Origin: Xiphophorus maculatus
Lineage: Eukaryota; Chordata; Actinopteri; Cyprinodontiformes; Poeciliidae
Reading direction: 5' to 3'
DNA length: 64,000 nt
Assembly: GCF_002775205.1 (NCBI RefSeq)
Contig: NC_036445.1
Coordinates: 6,654,802 to 6,718,801, forward strand
Position 1 is the first letter of the stretch. Every line of letters starts with the position of its first letter. Below the pieces are notes generated by a model, which made no database searches, was not told where the DNA came from, and was given only the letters and a program-made list of their open reading frames with translations. The position numbers and the translations under genes were made by a program. Below, piece by piece: positions 50,051 to 63,584 of this stretch.

Positions 50051-50634
50051 CTACAACATATGTGGTTGAAGTGCAACTTGCCAAGACATTTACTCAAATA
50101 ATACTACAGCTATATTAACATATTTAAGCCTGTATAAAGCGCAAATTAAATATATGCTCACCATGAGAATAAATTGCTGACTTAAACCGCAAACAAGTTA
50201 AGCTGAGAATCTCATTGAATTGAGTCTGGCTCCTTCAGAAAACTTGTAAGACTGTAGCTGAATATGAAGCAACTGGATGAAAACACCCTTAGAGTCCATT
50301 ATGTATTTCTGAGAATTAGAGGATTTTCCTCCTCGGCTTGGAAGCCCCAGGAGAGGGAGATCAAATACCACATAGTCTTACTCATCACTGATGGGAAGAT
50401 GAAGTCTGACATTTACAAGAAGGTTGTTGTGACTTCAGTACTGATGCAATGCACCTAACTGTTGAACTGAAGCTAAAAGCAAAACTTTAAATCGTTCAGC
50501 TGATCTGCATTCTAAACACATCCTGTGCATAAGAACTCAGGAGAAAAACAACATGATCTACTAGTTCAACTAGGTCAAATTTATTTTAAAGAGAGACTAG
50601 CCTGAACATATATCACTCGGAGCAGGATAGATCC

Positions 50635-50865
50635 TTTTTCACGTTAGAAGATGTAAGCTGCATAGACATGGGATTTCAAGCAGAATGCCCTCTGGATCTA
50701 CCTCAACTGGAGATATTCAGGACATGTCTGTTTGAAGGAAACTGAGGTGATTAAACCCCACCTGCCCTGGGAACATACCAAGGCAGAGAGGCATGTGGAA
50801 TGGCTCGGTGTGGTTCAGCTGCAGCCTGGTTCTGTGTCAGCAGAAGAGAAATGGATGGATTAAGG
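50635..50865 (+). mobile_element. LINE 3'-end relic
   Basis: GACATGGGATTTCAAGCAGA, ATTCAGGACATGTCTGTTTG, TGCCCTGGGAACATACCAAG and GAAATGGATGGATTAA match, in order, the 3' terminal coding part of a common fish LINE family (compare the family's 'CRDMGFSRMPL...FRTCP...GWPGNASGFPR' and its ATGGATGGAT tail). Diverged and truncated. Confidence 0.6.
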
Positions 50866-51764
50866 AGGAAAACAGAACTCGGGCAACCTTTAGAGACAAA
50901 GGCACCTGGTTTGATTTAAAAGGCAACAAAGCAAACAAAACCAATGTACTTTGGTACCAGTGCCAATGGCATGATGTGGAAGGAAGTTACAATACAGATT
51001 TTTATAGAATACACATTGTGGTGTTAAACACTTTTGATCACAATAAAACGAATCCATACCTTTAATTCATACTTGTACAAGTGTAACACTGGATTATGTT
51101 ATAAAAACATCTTACAAAGTACTTTAAATCTTCTGAAAATAGAGTGGCAGTTAAATTCAATTTCACAAGTGTCATCTGAAGACGCTTTAGATGGAAGAAA
51201 CTCGATTTAATCCAGTTCTACACAGAATCTAGTTGTCAGACAATGCAGTCAAATTCTGTTTATTATTCAAATTGGTTAAAAATAGTTTTCCATCAAAGGA
51301 CTCCTGAGAGATTGCATCGAGTCACTGACTTAGAGAAAAGTAGGATGGTAGTGGTAGTGGTGGCTCCTTCAGTGGCTTCTTCTAGGAGAGAAACTCCGTG
51401 GGTATGAATTAGTTACATTGACTGTTATATTTATTTGAATAACTTTATTTTTAAATCTAGCTTTACTACACTGTACTTTTTAGTTTGGAGTATTAGAATA
51501 CTTGAGTAAAACCTCTTGATAATCTCCTCACTGTGAATAACTTCACTGAACGAGGAAAAAACATGTTTAAACCAAAAATGTACTTGTTCTAAACCCGGAG
51601 CTTAAATTAAAGTGAACCTTCTTGTTTGTACACAATCTTTGCTGTTCTAAAGCTATTTTCTGTCTGCTGAACCGGTTATACTGTCATGTGGAAGTGAATG
51701 TACTGTAAACACTATACATTGTAACTCTAAGTACTTCACCCTGTTCATATTACCTACTAGAATT

Positions 51765-51815
51765 TATCACAATGGGATAAATCTGGTTAAATAAAGGTTA
51801 TTATTGTTATTCGTC
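51765..51815 (+). mobile_element. Short retroposon-like tail
   Basis: GGTTAAATAAAGGTTATTAT followed by TGTTATT resembles the AATAAAGG(TTATT)n ends of fish retroposons. No body was identified. Confidence 0.35.
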
Positions 51816-51959
51816 ATTGACTTGTATTCATTTTTTCATTTTAGTCTATCAGACTTTGCACATAATTATGTTTTTGTCTGTTGACATTATAAAATATCAA
51901 ATCAGATGTTATGATCAGTTACTCAGTAGGTTTTTTTTAAGAATACTCCTGATGTAGCC

Positions 51960-52083
51960 TACATATATTTTACTTTGTGCTAGTCTCAACATAAACCCCC
52001 CAGAACTATGTTGAACTTTGTGTTTGCGACGTGAAAAAAGTATAAAGATTTGGAGGTTGTAAATACTTTCACAAGGCCCTTTA
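51960..52083 (+). mobile_element. Tc1/mariner family-1 right-end fragment
   Basis: ACTTTGTGCTAGTCTCAACA, GAACTTTGTGTTTGCGACGT and GTAAATACTTTCACAAGGCC follow the family-1 right terminus. Confidence 0.6.
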
Positions 52084-53534
52084 CACAGACAGCCGTTTCC
52101 CTGAAGAAAGATTCCCTCTGTGACATTATGAAATGTCACATGACTGGCATAATTATCTCGTTAGCTTCTTCCATTTGATGTCTTAAGTTTGCTTCACATG
52201 CCTCACCAGACAAGCCTGAGAAAGTGACTTGGAACGTGTGTGTTTACAAAGCTCTTTTAATCAGTCTATGTCCTCTATTATCATGTACATTTTCCCTTCA
52301 TTTCTCCTTTGCTGTTACATCTACAATCCAATTCCATTCCCAGCTCTGTCCTCATCACTCCTCTCCACTACTGCAGATCCATTAGGTAATGAACCAGCTC
52401 AGTAAATCACTGCTACTGTACGTATGACTAAAAGCCTTACATAAAAAATAAAAAAAAATCGCCCATGCTTGGCTAAATCAGCATTCTCCACAGCAATGCA
52501 GCATGATACAGGTCTTACGTAAGGCAGAAAAAAAGGATCATGCTGTGCTAAGTCCTTCACCACAGGACAGGACACTTGTTAGTGGATTTTATGTCTCAAC
52601 AGCCCGGAGAGATGATTATGAGTGGGTCAATATTAGGAATCACTGGCTGTATTGATGTTCGGAGGCTGCTGGGAAGACTTGCCTCTTTCTCCTGCTGTTA
52701 AATCCAAGAATAGATGGGATGAGCAACTTTTAGAGAAAGAAAGGGCTTTAGATGCTCCTCTTGTCTCTGTCCCAATAAACTCTCAGTAGATTTATACTCT
52801 CTTCCCAGTGTCCTCTATGTGAAGAGCAGCTGTGAGTGTGCATTCTTGGGAGCTCAGCTAACAGATCCCATCCTAAGATGTGACTGCTGTGTGCGCTTGG
52901 TGACATGGAACAGGTTGCTGGTATAGCTTTTCTTCAAACAGGGCTGAGAAAATATTAACCAGCTGTTATGGGACAGCTATGTTAGGAATGCATGTCTTTG
53001 AATGCAACTGCTCTTTGTAGGATTTTTATAACCTGAAGGCCACGTTGATGCTTTAGTGTGCCATATGAGATAGATATTTGCGTTGTCCACTGAAGTGTAC
53101 ACTAGTTTTATTACACTGGGTGATGCTGGAATAATTGCCAGTTATGTTGTCCAGTCTCAAGCTTATAGGATTTGCTATGTTACAGTTTTATGAGTCAAAT
53201 TATACCAAGTCCAAGTACTGAGACATGAATACAGTATTGTAAATAAGATAAACTAAGCTTGTTGGGTCTTCTGGACACACCCTGTAAATACCCTAACAAA
53301 TTCAGGAGGGATTATGTGTCTAGGAATGAATAGTATGTCAGACAATGACAGACAGCTTAACATGCTTTGAAGAGCTTTGTGTCCAGTTGATCCAACAATC
53401 TTTCTGAATTACATCTGGGGAAAAAAGGTAGTTGTTAAAAGTGTAACAAACAAGAGTCTTTATTTTGTGGGATAAAATGATTGAAAATAAACTGATTATT
53501 TTGCCAAACATCATTTATATACTGTATATACTGT

Positions 53535-53558
53535 ATATATATATATATATATATATAT
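53535..53558. repeat. (TA)n microsatellite
   Basis: Short TA run next to two imperfect TACTGTATA units. Confidence 0.9.
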
Positions 53559-54500
53559 GATCCCTCCAACAGTAAGAGTACCTGGAAAAATTAACTCTCC
53601 TCCAACCATTATTAGATGGAGATGATTTCCCATGTGTACAAATGCAAAATGGTCTCTTTTCCAATTTCATACTTAATCAGCAGTTAATCGGTTCACATTT
53701 CCATATATAATTCAGTTCATTTGCAACAGTTTTTCACTTTACTGTCACGCTAGTACATAAATAACTTCCAAGTAAAACATATACTTCAAAATAATAAAAC
53801 AATCAAAATATATTAATAGATAACAGTAATTAGTATAATTGTAGGCTGCTTCTAGCAGCACTGCATCATCATTAAACTCTGTGACAGTATTGTTGTGATA
53901 TTGGCATTTGTTCGCTGCTTGGCTCTTCGGAACTGAGAGTTATCTTTTTAGCTAATATCATCACTTAAATAATTTTTTTTATTATTTCAACTTGGTGCAC
54001 CAGGCAGGGTTTATAAACTGAGTTACAATTTATGTTTTTAAAACAGCATTCATTATCACAATACTTGAAATGAAGGCAAAATTAAAACACTTTGCAGCAT
54101 AGTGTCCAGGGCTTCTATCCTTCATGTTTGTAATAAGAAAATAGTAATACCAACTATTCTATTTTTTATTTTATTTTGTCTTTTATTCTTTATATGTTGT
54201 GTGTGAATATATGTGAATAAAGTAAATCGAAAATCTATTCTATTTCATATTTTCTCAATGTGAAGGTAAAGTTGAGACTATGTTTATTGTTTCTATCTTG
54301 CATAAGACCATAATATGGTCCAGGTGAACATGGGGTCCCTCCAACATGTTTTAGACACAGGATCCAGAATTTCATGTTTTGCATATTTAGGAGGGGCCTT
54401 TCCCAGGGCGTCATTCATGCAAGAACCGCACTTATCTTTCACTTCTCAGTTTCATGAGGGCATTTAATGTGATGTTAAAATGTTATTTAGCAGCAGCAAA

Positions 54501-55047
54501 CTAATTTCTGATTTATACGATCTAGATCTTCTCTGAGAAACTTAGTTATTAATATTTGAAGCGCAGCTACAGTTTTAGGGTTTGCTATGAGTCACCCAGC
54601 CTCATGATAAAATCACTTTTAACTTTCTTTAAAGCAGTCCCGCGGGCCCCCAGCAGACCTACGCGATTAGTCAACCAAGTCTTTTCATTGCAACTGAGGT
54701 GGAGAGCCTGGCAGGGGAGGAGGCAGGGAGGAAAAGAGAGGAGGGGGCTGTATTTGGAGAAGAGGGGGGTCACCTTTTGTGCAAATATATCAACCAACTA
54801 GACTGCCACTCGAATCAGGTTTCTGAGAGAGAGAGAAACAGAGAGAGAAGAGGAGAGAGAGAGAGAGAGAGAGAGAGGCGTTCATTTCGCAGGGAGAGAG
54901 ATACGGAGAGGGAAAACATCGCTGGAGCATTGAAAGAAGCGAAAGACTTACTACTGGGTCAAATTTACAGATTCTTTATCCCTCCAAATTCAATAAAAAC
55001 AGAGTGAGCACTTTGTTATAAAAAAAAAAAAAGTTGAAGACGCAGTT
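54501..55047 (+). promoter_or_regulatory. Probable promoter and 5' UTR of the signal-peptide gene
   Basis: A locally GC- and CpG-richer stretch (for example GTCCCGCGGGCCCCCAGCAG at about 54635) followed by a purine-rich GA region and then the start codon. No TATA box was identified and the start of transcription is unknown. A GA microsatellite lies at 54821-54876. Confidence 0.45.
54821..54876. repeat. (GA)n microsatellite in the probable 5' UTR
   Basis: Nearly pure GAGAGA with a few interruptions. Confidence 0.92.
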
Positions 55048-55111
55048 ATGGCCGGAATAAGGTTGGGACGCAGAACAGCGCTGTGCACCTTGCTCTTCTT
55101 GATAATTCCAG
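55048..55111 (+). CDS. First coding exon of an unidentified secreted or membrane protein (signal peptide)
   Basis: ATG at 55048 with G at -3 and +4, followed by MAGIRLGRRTALCTLLFLII and PG up to a consensus donor G|GTAAGT (55112). The 21 complete codons make a textbook signal peptide: a basic n-region (R5, R8, R9) and a hydrophobic core TALCTLLFLII. The exon ends in phase 1, typical of immunoglobulin-superfamily and many other extracellular proteins whose next exon starts a domain. No further exon was found before 64000, so the first intron exceeds 8.8 kb. I do not recognise the protein. A chance open frame is possible, but the CpG-rich setting, Kozak context and donor together make a real exon more likely. 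Confidence 0.55.
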
Positions 55112-56327
55112 GTAAGTCCGCTACTTAAAAAAAAAACAAAAAACATACACATAACTTTAATTTGCCGCGAACTGGTGCAGGTTGGATTTTCGTGCCTGCA
55201 GGCTGTAAGTTCTCCACTTCTGTGCTCCGCTGACTCCGACTTTCAGAACGACACCGAACCTGTCTGTACACGCCGCGTTGCGTTTCCCCCGCGGCTTGTG
55301 GCAACTTCTTTCCCACTCGCTGTGGTTTGGTTCGATTCCCAATTTTTCACCGTTAAGAAACCTGTTCAGTTTGGGAGTTTATACAAAAGACAGAAAGAAC
55401 AGGTGGAGAAGCAGGAACATTTGTGCGCGTTGAACGGAATTTATTTATTTCAACTCGAATTGGCAATAAAAAGTCCTTGCGGTTGCGCAGCCGCTGAGCG
55501 TGAAGTGATTGGTTGAAGTGTGAAAGGTGACTCTTGGTGGAAGTGGTTGGAGTTCTCGCATGCTACTCCTGCTACTTCAGAGGGTTTCAGTCAATAAACA
55601 CTTAGTAGTGTCTACATTAAAAACATAATGTTGTATAAATATGAATATATTTTTTAATTCCTCATAATGTTTAATTGCTGAAAAAAATACCACAAACCCA
55701 TAAAGAAAATACTGCCAAATCCTAAAATCTCCTCAGTAAATCGCTCCCTTCGGACTTAGAAGTCCCTTTCATTGTGAAGACCATACCTCTGGATCAAGAT
55801 CAGGCTGTTTTCCAGCTCTTTGATGTCTGATCTTTGGGATTTATGTCTCCCTTGCTGGCACTGAGCCTCCACCCTCAGCTCTCCTTTGGTGCTGCCAGAA
55901 ACACTTAGTAGTTCTAAAATCCAACCTGTATTTCTCCTTATTTGATCTGTATTAAACGAACTTTGGTCATGGTTTACCAGAGGACTATTTATACAGTGCG
56001 CTTGATGCTCATCTTTAATGGTCCTGTTGTTGTTATTTTTGTTGTCTTTTCATGCTGGGGAATATAATTACTTTTTTTAATCATCACAATAGTCAAGAAT
56101 CCGTGCATGCACATTCCTTAGTACCATTTGTATGATATTGAAATATATGTAAACACACATACATACACTTACAGAATCCTGGAAGTTGAGAATTACAGCC
56201 CTGCCTTTTACCTTTTTGGAGGGAGGGGGTGAAGGGTGGAGCCTGAGTGCTGGTGATTCCTCTCTTTCAGTGCTTTTCTTCCTTCACCAGTAGCTCTGTC
56301 TCACAGCAGACATTTAAAGCTGAACTA

Positions 56328-56475
56328 TGGTGCCTTGTGAAAGTATTCACACCTCATGACCTTTTACAGATATTGCAGCATTTATTACTTAGTGTGATAG
56401 ATCAAATATAAATTAGCACATATTTATGGAGTAGTTTTCAACATTTTCACTAACAAATCTGAAAAGTGTGGTGTG
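56328..56475. mobile_element. Tc1/mariner family-1 left-end fragment
   Basis: GTGCCTTGTGAAAGTATTCA, CACACCTCATGACCTTTTAC, TAGTGTGATAGATCAAATAT and AATCTGAAAAGTGTGGTGTG match the family-1 left terminus. The matching right end may be the fragment at 57880-58258, giving one rearranged element of about 1.9 kb. Confidence 0.7.
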
Positions 56476-56720
56476 TATTTAGACTTGCAGTTGTCAACTA
56501 GTACTTGCCATTTTCTCCATTTTCCTTTGGATTTGTATGTCACTCTACCTATCTTTCCTTTTGACAAGCTGCCCTTTAATTACTGAACATTCCCAAAGCA
56601 TGATATTGCCACTACAGAAATAAAAAGGCGTATTAATGAGGGCTGTGTTTCACCTGGGGAAAGTTCCAGCTGCCAAAGACAGAAATTTAATTCAACCTCA
56701 GCAGTGAACCTGAGCTAATT

Positions 56721-56751
56721 GTGTCACTTTCAGTTCTTGTGAAAGTGACAC
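56721..56751. repeat. Perfect hairpin, 12-base arms
   Basis: GTGTCACTTTCA, a 7-base loop, TGAAAGTGACAC. Confidence 0.95.
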
Positions 56752-57879
56752 GGTTCTTCCATTCTGTTTTTTTTCTTCCTTTCTTTCCACCTCAATCTTG
56801 CTTAATTCTCAGTTCTCATTCTTTTTCATTCTACCATTTTTTAAATATTCTAGTTGGGTCTGTTGTTTGGAAGTGACGAAGTTATCCTGCGCTGCTGTTT
56901 CCCTACCTTTAGCCTGCAGTCCAACCCATAATGTGCCCTGTAATTAATAGAACTGGGTGTAGTGTGCAGCATATCACACAGCTGCACTGCATTGATTAAA
57001 AGTCTTGGTTCCAGGTGCTAAGCTTATCTCCGCCCAATCTTCCTCCCCAACCCTCCCTCCTTCCGTGCTGTCCCACGCCCTGGAAATGCTGCTCTAAAGA
57101 AAGAAACAAAAAGATTTTGTCTTCTTCTTTTTGGGAATCTCATATTTTTCAGTCTCCCTTGAGCGTCTTTTTTTGTCTAGATCAAGAAAAGCAGTTATCT
57201 GCTTGACTACAACCTCCTCTAAAATCTTGGCCAGGAAAGGAAGCTTTGAGATGGTTTTGTAACAGCTGAAAAGAGAAGAATCCAAACTAACGTTGGGTGT
57301 AAAGAATCATTTTGACAAGGTTCCATTCAGATCAAGGTGTCGGCCTCTGACACATAGAGTTGGCCTTTTTGTCTAAGGCTGCCTTAATTCCCTATACTCA
57401 TTTCCTCACTTTTTAATTTCTGTACCCCCTGCCAGCTACGCATCAGAAGTGCACCCCCTGCAGCCGTGGGTAATTATTATGGTATTAGGCCAGAAAAAGA
57501 GTCATTTAAGCCAAAGGAAGATAAAATCCAGTGGACCTCCCTTAACAGCTGTCCTGGGGCACTTTGGGGCTCAGGTTTGTAAAGCCACACACTGAGGTAT
57601 GCATAGATGTCATCTACTCAGTGATCTATAGCTGTGCAGGCATGCAACCTTTAATTGTCATATGGGCACGTATATGACTAATGGGGATTCCTGATGTTAA
57701 GCAATACCTAAAACTTTATAGCTGAATTGTCAGTGGCACAATGCTTGGGAATGCATGGGCAAGTTGGCTCCTTCTACCATTTCCAGTCCATAACAAAAAT
57801 ATCCACACTACTTGAACTTCTTTAGCAGTTTGTCCAGAGGCAATGGAATAGTTTATATGAAAGCATATTCATTTGTTAA

Positions 57880-58258
57880 AATGGCCTAATCAAACCCCAG
57901 ACCTAAACCCAGGTAGGAATTTGTGTCATATATATTCTTTGTCCAGTTTTACTGAGCTTAAACTATTTGCAAGGAACAATAGGCATACATTTCGGTCTCT
58001 AGGTGTGCAAAGTTAGTGGAGACATACCCCAAAAGACTCAAAGCTGTAATTGCAGCAAAAGGCTCAACTACAATGTGTTGAGTCTGGGAATAAATAGAAA
58101 TTCAAAACTGTGGAACATCAAAGTAATCCACACAGTACACTTCATGACAGTACACTACTTTGAGTTGGTTTATCAATAAAATCCCAGTAAAGTACTTTAA
58201 AATTAGTACTGTGAAAATGTTAAAAAGTTTAAGGGGTATGAATTCGCAAGGGACTGTA
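57880..58258 (+). mobile_element. Tc1/mariner family-1 right half
   Basis: CAAACCCCAGACCTAAACCC, GACATACCCCAAAAGACTCA, AGCTGTAATTGCAGCAAAAG and TTAAGGGGTATGAATTCGCA are the C-terminal transposase stretch and right terminus of family 1, in order. Several indels. Confidence 0.75.
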
Positions 58259-58964
58259 ACTGAATTTTGAGTTAGTCACTGCTTGGAAATGCAAGCACAT
58301 GTTTGCCCTCTCTGTCATTTGGATCTCTAGGGGGAATAGGGATTGAAACGGAGGATTCCGAATGGTTGTGTTTGAGGATATGTGTGACTGAGATAATGAC
58401 TGAGTAAATCACTGAGTTGGAATAAGTGGCATTCCTCTGAGCATGCTGTTACCTGCCATGTAATATGTGTTTTAGTTTGTCATCAGCTCAAATTCTACAG
58501 CAAGAAGGCTTCCTTTCTCACTTTATAGCCCCCTCCAACCACATTTCTAAGAGAGTAATCCGTGCACAACCAAGCATCCACAATTTACTGGTTATCTCCC
58601 CCATTGAGGCAGCATTATAGATAAGAGGCTGTTTTCAGTAAGGTTTAAAAAAACTGAAAAGCTCTGAAGTCCATTTAAAATGTCCAGTGCAGTTTATGAT
58701 TTCCTCTGAACACCATGTTAAGCCATTTCATCAAAGTGACAGGACACTGATGTTGGCGGGTGAGCTGGCAGCAAGCCCCAGACAACTGGGCATCAGCACA
58801 TGGTACAGTGCACACACGTGTTTAATTCTCCAAAGTTGGTTAATAGGGTGAATGTAGTTCAGAGTGCAGATGAAAGAAAGTGTTCCCTTTCATTTTTTTC
58901 TTTTCTTACAAGCTTGGAGGTTTAAAGAGCTGCAATATATAACTTTATATTGCAGATATATTGC

Positions 58965-59454
<490 letters not shown>

Positions 59455-59500
59455 TTATATATATATGCAGTATATACAGTATACATTTGCAAATGACTTG

Positions 59501-59541
59501 CAGTATAACAGTCTGTTATACTGTCTGCTATAACAGACAGT
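59501..59541. repeat. Interlocked small inverted repeats
   Basis: CAGTATAACAG (59501-59511), one base, CTGTTATACTG (59513-59523). The second arm overlaps ACTGTCTG (59520-59527), which pairs with CAGACAGT (59534-59541). CTGTTATA (59513-59520) also pairs with TATAACAG (59529-59536). Confidence 0.93.
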
Positions 59542-61370
59542 TATGTACTACATTAAAAAGAGGTGACTACACAAGCCTCCACAAGTTTAATCTACAGGTG
59601 GAACTCACCAGATTATGTTCACTGTCACTGTCCTTATCATCCATCTGATTCGTCCCTTTATTTTTGTTTGCTTCTCTGTCTGTTTATGTTTCCATTATGA
59701 TGAGAGATTTACTGCACTTATCTGTTTCCTATTGTTGCTACGTGCCATCACTTGCTGTGATTTAACATGTAGCCTTTGCCTGTACAAACTGCTGTGCTCT
59801 AATGTGTGGCTAACTGTTAATGACCCCGCCAAGCTTCAGGAAGACAGCCTGCTGGTTTTTAGAGGGCGAGGAGTCTGTTTGCTTTTACGCCCGTCCCTAG
59901 AGCCCTTTCACAATGGATTTATGGACCACTATTAATGATTTTTCAAATAAGACTGACCATCCTCCCCCCTACTTGACCTGCCCACTTGTTTTTCATTATG
60001 AATAGCACTTTGTCTACTTTTGTATCCATCAACGCCATGGTTGGTATTTCAATTGGGTTTTTACCGCCCACATTTCAACATGTTTTGTAGAGCACAAAAC
60101 AAAATTGAAAAATATAAAAAATTATTCCTGAAACCAAAAAAGCTTTTTGACTCATATCCACAAAAAACATCATACATGTATGATAATGGGTTGTCCGAAA
60201 CCTCAGTGTGTGATTCTCTCATATTAATATATTAATTACTTGATAAACATATTTTCCACATCCACTGTAAAACATTCTTTATACTGTAAACAATTTTGGC
60301 CAAAGAAGGATAAAACAAAGACAGATTGAAGCCTGGGATTAAGGGAAGGAACATCCCAAACCAGAGGAAGGAAAAACAGCATAGTTTATGACTCGACCAT
60401 TAGAGATGGCTCAAGAAAAGTCAGACTGCATGGGCATAGCTGTTGTTTATGAGCATAAAATGTATCCAGTGTTAATCTGAATCTGAACCAAATGAAGGAG
60501 AGAACGTTTTACCTCGGATCCATCTATAGTGGATATATTTTATCTTACAACCAACAGATGAGTAGTGAGTTAGTTAACTTGAAGTACTTGTTATGGCTAA
60601 ATGACATGTTCTGGCTAAAGTAAATCCACTAATGGGTCATTGAGGGTGTGGCAGACCCCTTTGGCTATTTGGCTTAAGGCTACATTTTTGATGAACTGTT
60701 AAATGTTGATTATGTGGAGAAAGATGAGATGTAACTATAATCTAAAATGTTTTGGTGACTGTAGTTTGGAGTGTTGTTTGGGCATAAAAGTAAGAACTGG
60801 ATCAAAAACTGCAACATTTTAACCTAAATAATGCCAGAATTTCAATGTTTCAAATTAGAGTTTTCATCCCATGCGATCATTCCCTGCTGAAGTAAAATAC
60901 AGGATGACTACGCTTGCCACAGAGCACTTTTGAATCTCTCCAAAAGATACTGATTTGTTGAGTCTCTAAACTAATCTTCTTGTAACTTTTCAACCCTTCT
61001 GAATAAATCACCTTCTAAATCATAAACCCAAATTTGAGCTGGAAACTTTAGTATCACTATTTGTCCCTTGGTGTTTCAGACCTGACATTATCTCTTTATG
61101 ACAACTTGCAGTGGTGTTCTAGTGCTGCTTTTCTTTCTCTCAAGCTATTGTTTTTGAAAATCAACAGCTATTGTAAGTTATGAGCTTAAAAAAAGGGAAA
61201 AAAGTGATACATGCCCTTTAATTGCTTGAAAACTAAAATGCATTGTTTAAAAATGACAAATGGAAAGGTGAGGTGCATGACACTGCAAAAAGTGCAGAGC
61301 GTGGGTTTTTTGTTGTTTTTTGTTTTACTTTGAAGCAGTGCTGCCGTGAAATTAGTGGGAGTTGCTAGCA

Positions 61371-61418
61371 GGGAAGGAAGGAAGCAGGGTGGAAGGGAAG
61401 GAAGCAGGGTGGAAGGGA
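61371..61418. repeat. Short G/A minisatellite
   Basis: Two tandem copies of a roughly 20-base unit, GGAAGGAAGCAGGGTGGAAG. Confidence 0.85.
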
Positions 61419-63554
61419 TGGACATGGTTATATCAAAGAGTGGGATGAGAGAGTGATTAGAACAGAGCGTTGTTCTGCTACTGTGGACTTTTATTGTTCT
61501 CGTCTTTGGGGAGGAAGTCGGTGTTGATGTGTAATTTTGAATGCAGCCTTGAAAAGAGACTCCATGTCTCTGTATGTGTGTCCTTGCTGCTGCAGTTGGC
61601 AAATTGGGTTGGGGGTGGGTGATACAGCTTGGAACAAAATTGAAAATTCACAAAGCTCTTTCAGGATACGGGGTTAAGAGCTAGCCCGTTTAGATAGAGC
61701 GTGCAGTAGAAAGATGAGAGGAAGAACCTCTGTGCCTCAGTCCATTTTTCATTAGAATACACAAAGAAAGGCAGGATTTGCTTGAGCTCTTTTAACAATT
61801 CCATATTTAACCCAGCTGCATTAAACTGAGAGGTAAAATACGATCATTTTGTTGGGATTTTCAGTATTTAATCCATGTCGTTGCCATTTAATTTAATCAA
61901 ATATTATTAAAAATAAATCTATGACTGCAGGAATAAAGATGCGACATGCTGGATAACGGCAGGATTGAGGAATACCAATTAAGAATGGGGAATGCCATGC
62001 AGAATCCCTGGATCTGTGGCCAAGGAGATCATTTTCCTGGCAAGCAGAGAAGAAATCCTAACCCCTGTGCCCCTCCAACCCTAAACCCACCATCTGACTG
62101 CTGGCTGGGAGAGGGCCCGCTGAGAGCCCCGCAAGCTGTTGCCTCTCAGACATCAACAGTTGCCTCAGCAGCAGTTGTTGAATGCATCCCTCGATTGAAG
62201 CCACACAACAGCCACTTTCTTTTAGCACGTACAGAAACACACACTGGGGTTTCATTAGCACCTTCTGTCTTTCCACATTGCTGTTTTTGACTTGTGTGTG
62301 AAAGACAAAACACCCAAATGCACAATTCTAACTTACAATTCAGTTTTTTCCCCCCTATTACTTTAAGAATTGATTATGTACCCATCTATTATTTTATGAC
62401 CAATCACCTATTTTGTAAACCTGAGTCCAATGTCTTTTTAAGGAAATACGAAGATAATGTTTTTGTCCTAATTTGCTAAAATATTTCTAAGCTGAGCATT
62501 GAAATATTTTAGCATTAAAATATTTATTGTAAAATGAAATCTTGCAAGTTATATTTTAATCTAGGGTGGCAAAATCACATGAATTTCTCTTTCTTTTACA
62601 CAATTTTTCATGGCCACTTCCATATGTCAGAGCACTCCTGATGAGACCTCAACTTTAATCTAGTTAATGGGTAAGCTGCTGTGTTACCCTCCCCAGTGAG
62701 GCTGGTCACTGTTTGACAATGAGATCTTCTTGCTTTAACTGGGCCAGGGGGACATGGGAGACAAGCAAGGCAACATTAATCCTCTGCAGTAGAAAGGAAA
62801 AGGAGGATGGGAGTGCTAGTTCTAGTGTTTGTGTGTGAGAAACAGAGGGGGTATATATGTGTGTGCTGCATCACCTGCATGCAATTGTTTGCTTTTGAAG
62901 TTGATAGTTTCCTGTGACTTGATGCATGTTAGTGAGGAAGTCATGTGAGAACAAGTCCGCAGCAGCAGTGACCAGATCTAGTATCAGTTTTCAGGTCTTG
63001 TAGCCTGAGGAGATAACTCATCTTTGTTTTATGGATTTCTTTCTTACCAGAGCCCGTCTAAAAGTATAGCCAAAGACTTCAGTTTCCTTTGCTGCTTTCT
63101 GCTTGTGTGAACTTGACTTTGAAAGAGAAGAGTTCCTATGCTCTGAATGTTAATTTTCTCCTCAAGTCACACCATGTTTCTAACTTTAGAGCAAGTCTTT
63201 TGCTCTAAAGCTTTTTCTTCTTGTCCTTAGGAAGTTTTTCAGTCTCCATCCTCTTTATATGCAGTTTTCTGCAAATCACAATTTTGATATGCTTCAGTGA
63301 TTAGAATTTGGTGGTTGCTTTTGTAAACTCCTTAAGCAGAAAATTTGATTGATGATATTACATTAGAAGATATAAGAACAGCAATATTTTTTTCTGATCT
63401 ACCTGCTGTTATTGGTCATCGTTAATTTTGTCTGTTAGAACCAGATGTGACATGATTCTGGGTTTTAGAGCTGTTGCCGTAAACAATGTTTTACCATTTT
63501 GAAACAACGGAATTATTCCAGAGGTCACTCTCTCTGGAATAAAGAAGAAAGTGG

Positions 63555-63584
63555 ACAGTGAAGAGAGTGAATTCTCTTCACTGT
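63555..63584. repeat. Perfect hairpin, 12-base arms
   Basis: ACAGTGAAGAGA, a 6-base loop, TCTCTTCACTGT. A second hairpin (CAGAGATTAG / CTAATCTCTG) lies about 80 bases on, at 63666-63689. Confidence 0.93.

Larger units (their letters stand above)
34125..54500. other. 20-kb gene-free interval
   Basis: No exon chain was found between rps19 and the signal-peptide exon at 55 kb. The interval holds decayed Tc1-type elements, a SINE, a LINE relic, TA tracts and one diverged direct repeat, all listed separately. A relatively GC-rich non-repetitive part at about 37030-37430 could be regulatory, but nothing in it identifies a factor or gene. Confidence 0.55.

Noticed and set aside
55175..55516. 113-codon plus-strand frame right after the signal-peptide exon
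   Set aside because: It lies in the intron behind a consensus GTAAGT donor in GC-richer sequence; no matching acceptor or domain.
61186..61602. 138-codon minus-strand open frame
   Set aside because: Runs through the G/A minisatellite (Pro/Ser-rich SLPPCFLPS by composition); no family recognised.
61946..62290. 114-codon plus-strand open frame
   Set aside because: No domain, no flanking splice signals that fit the exon at 55 kb, ordinary composition.
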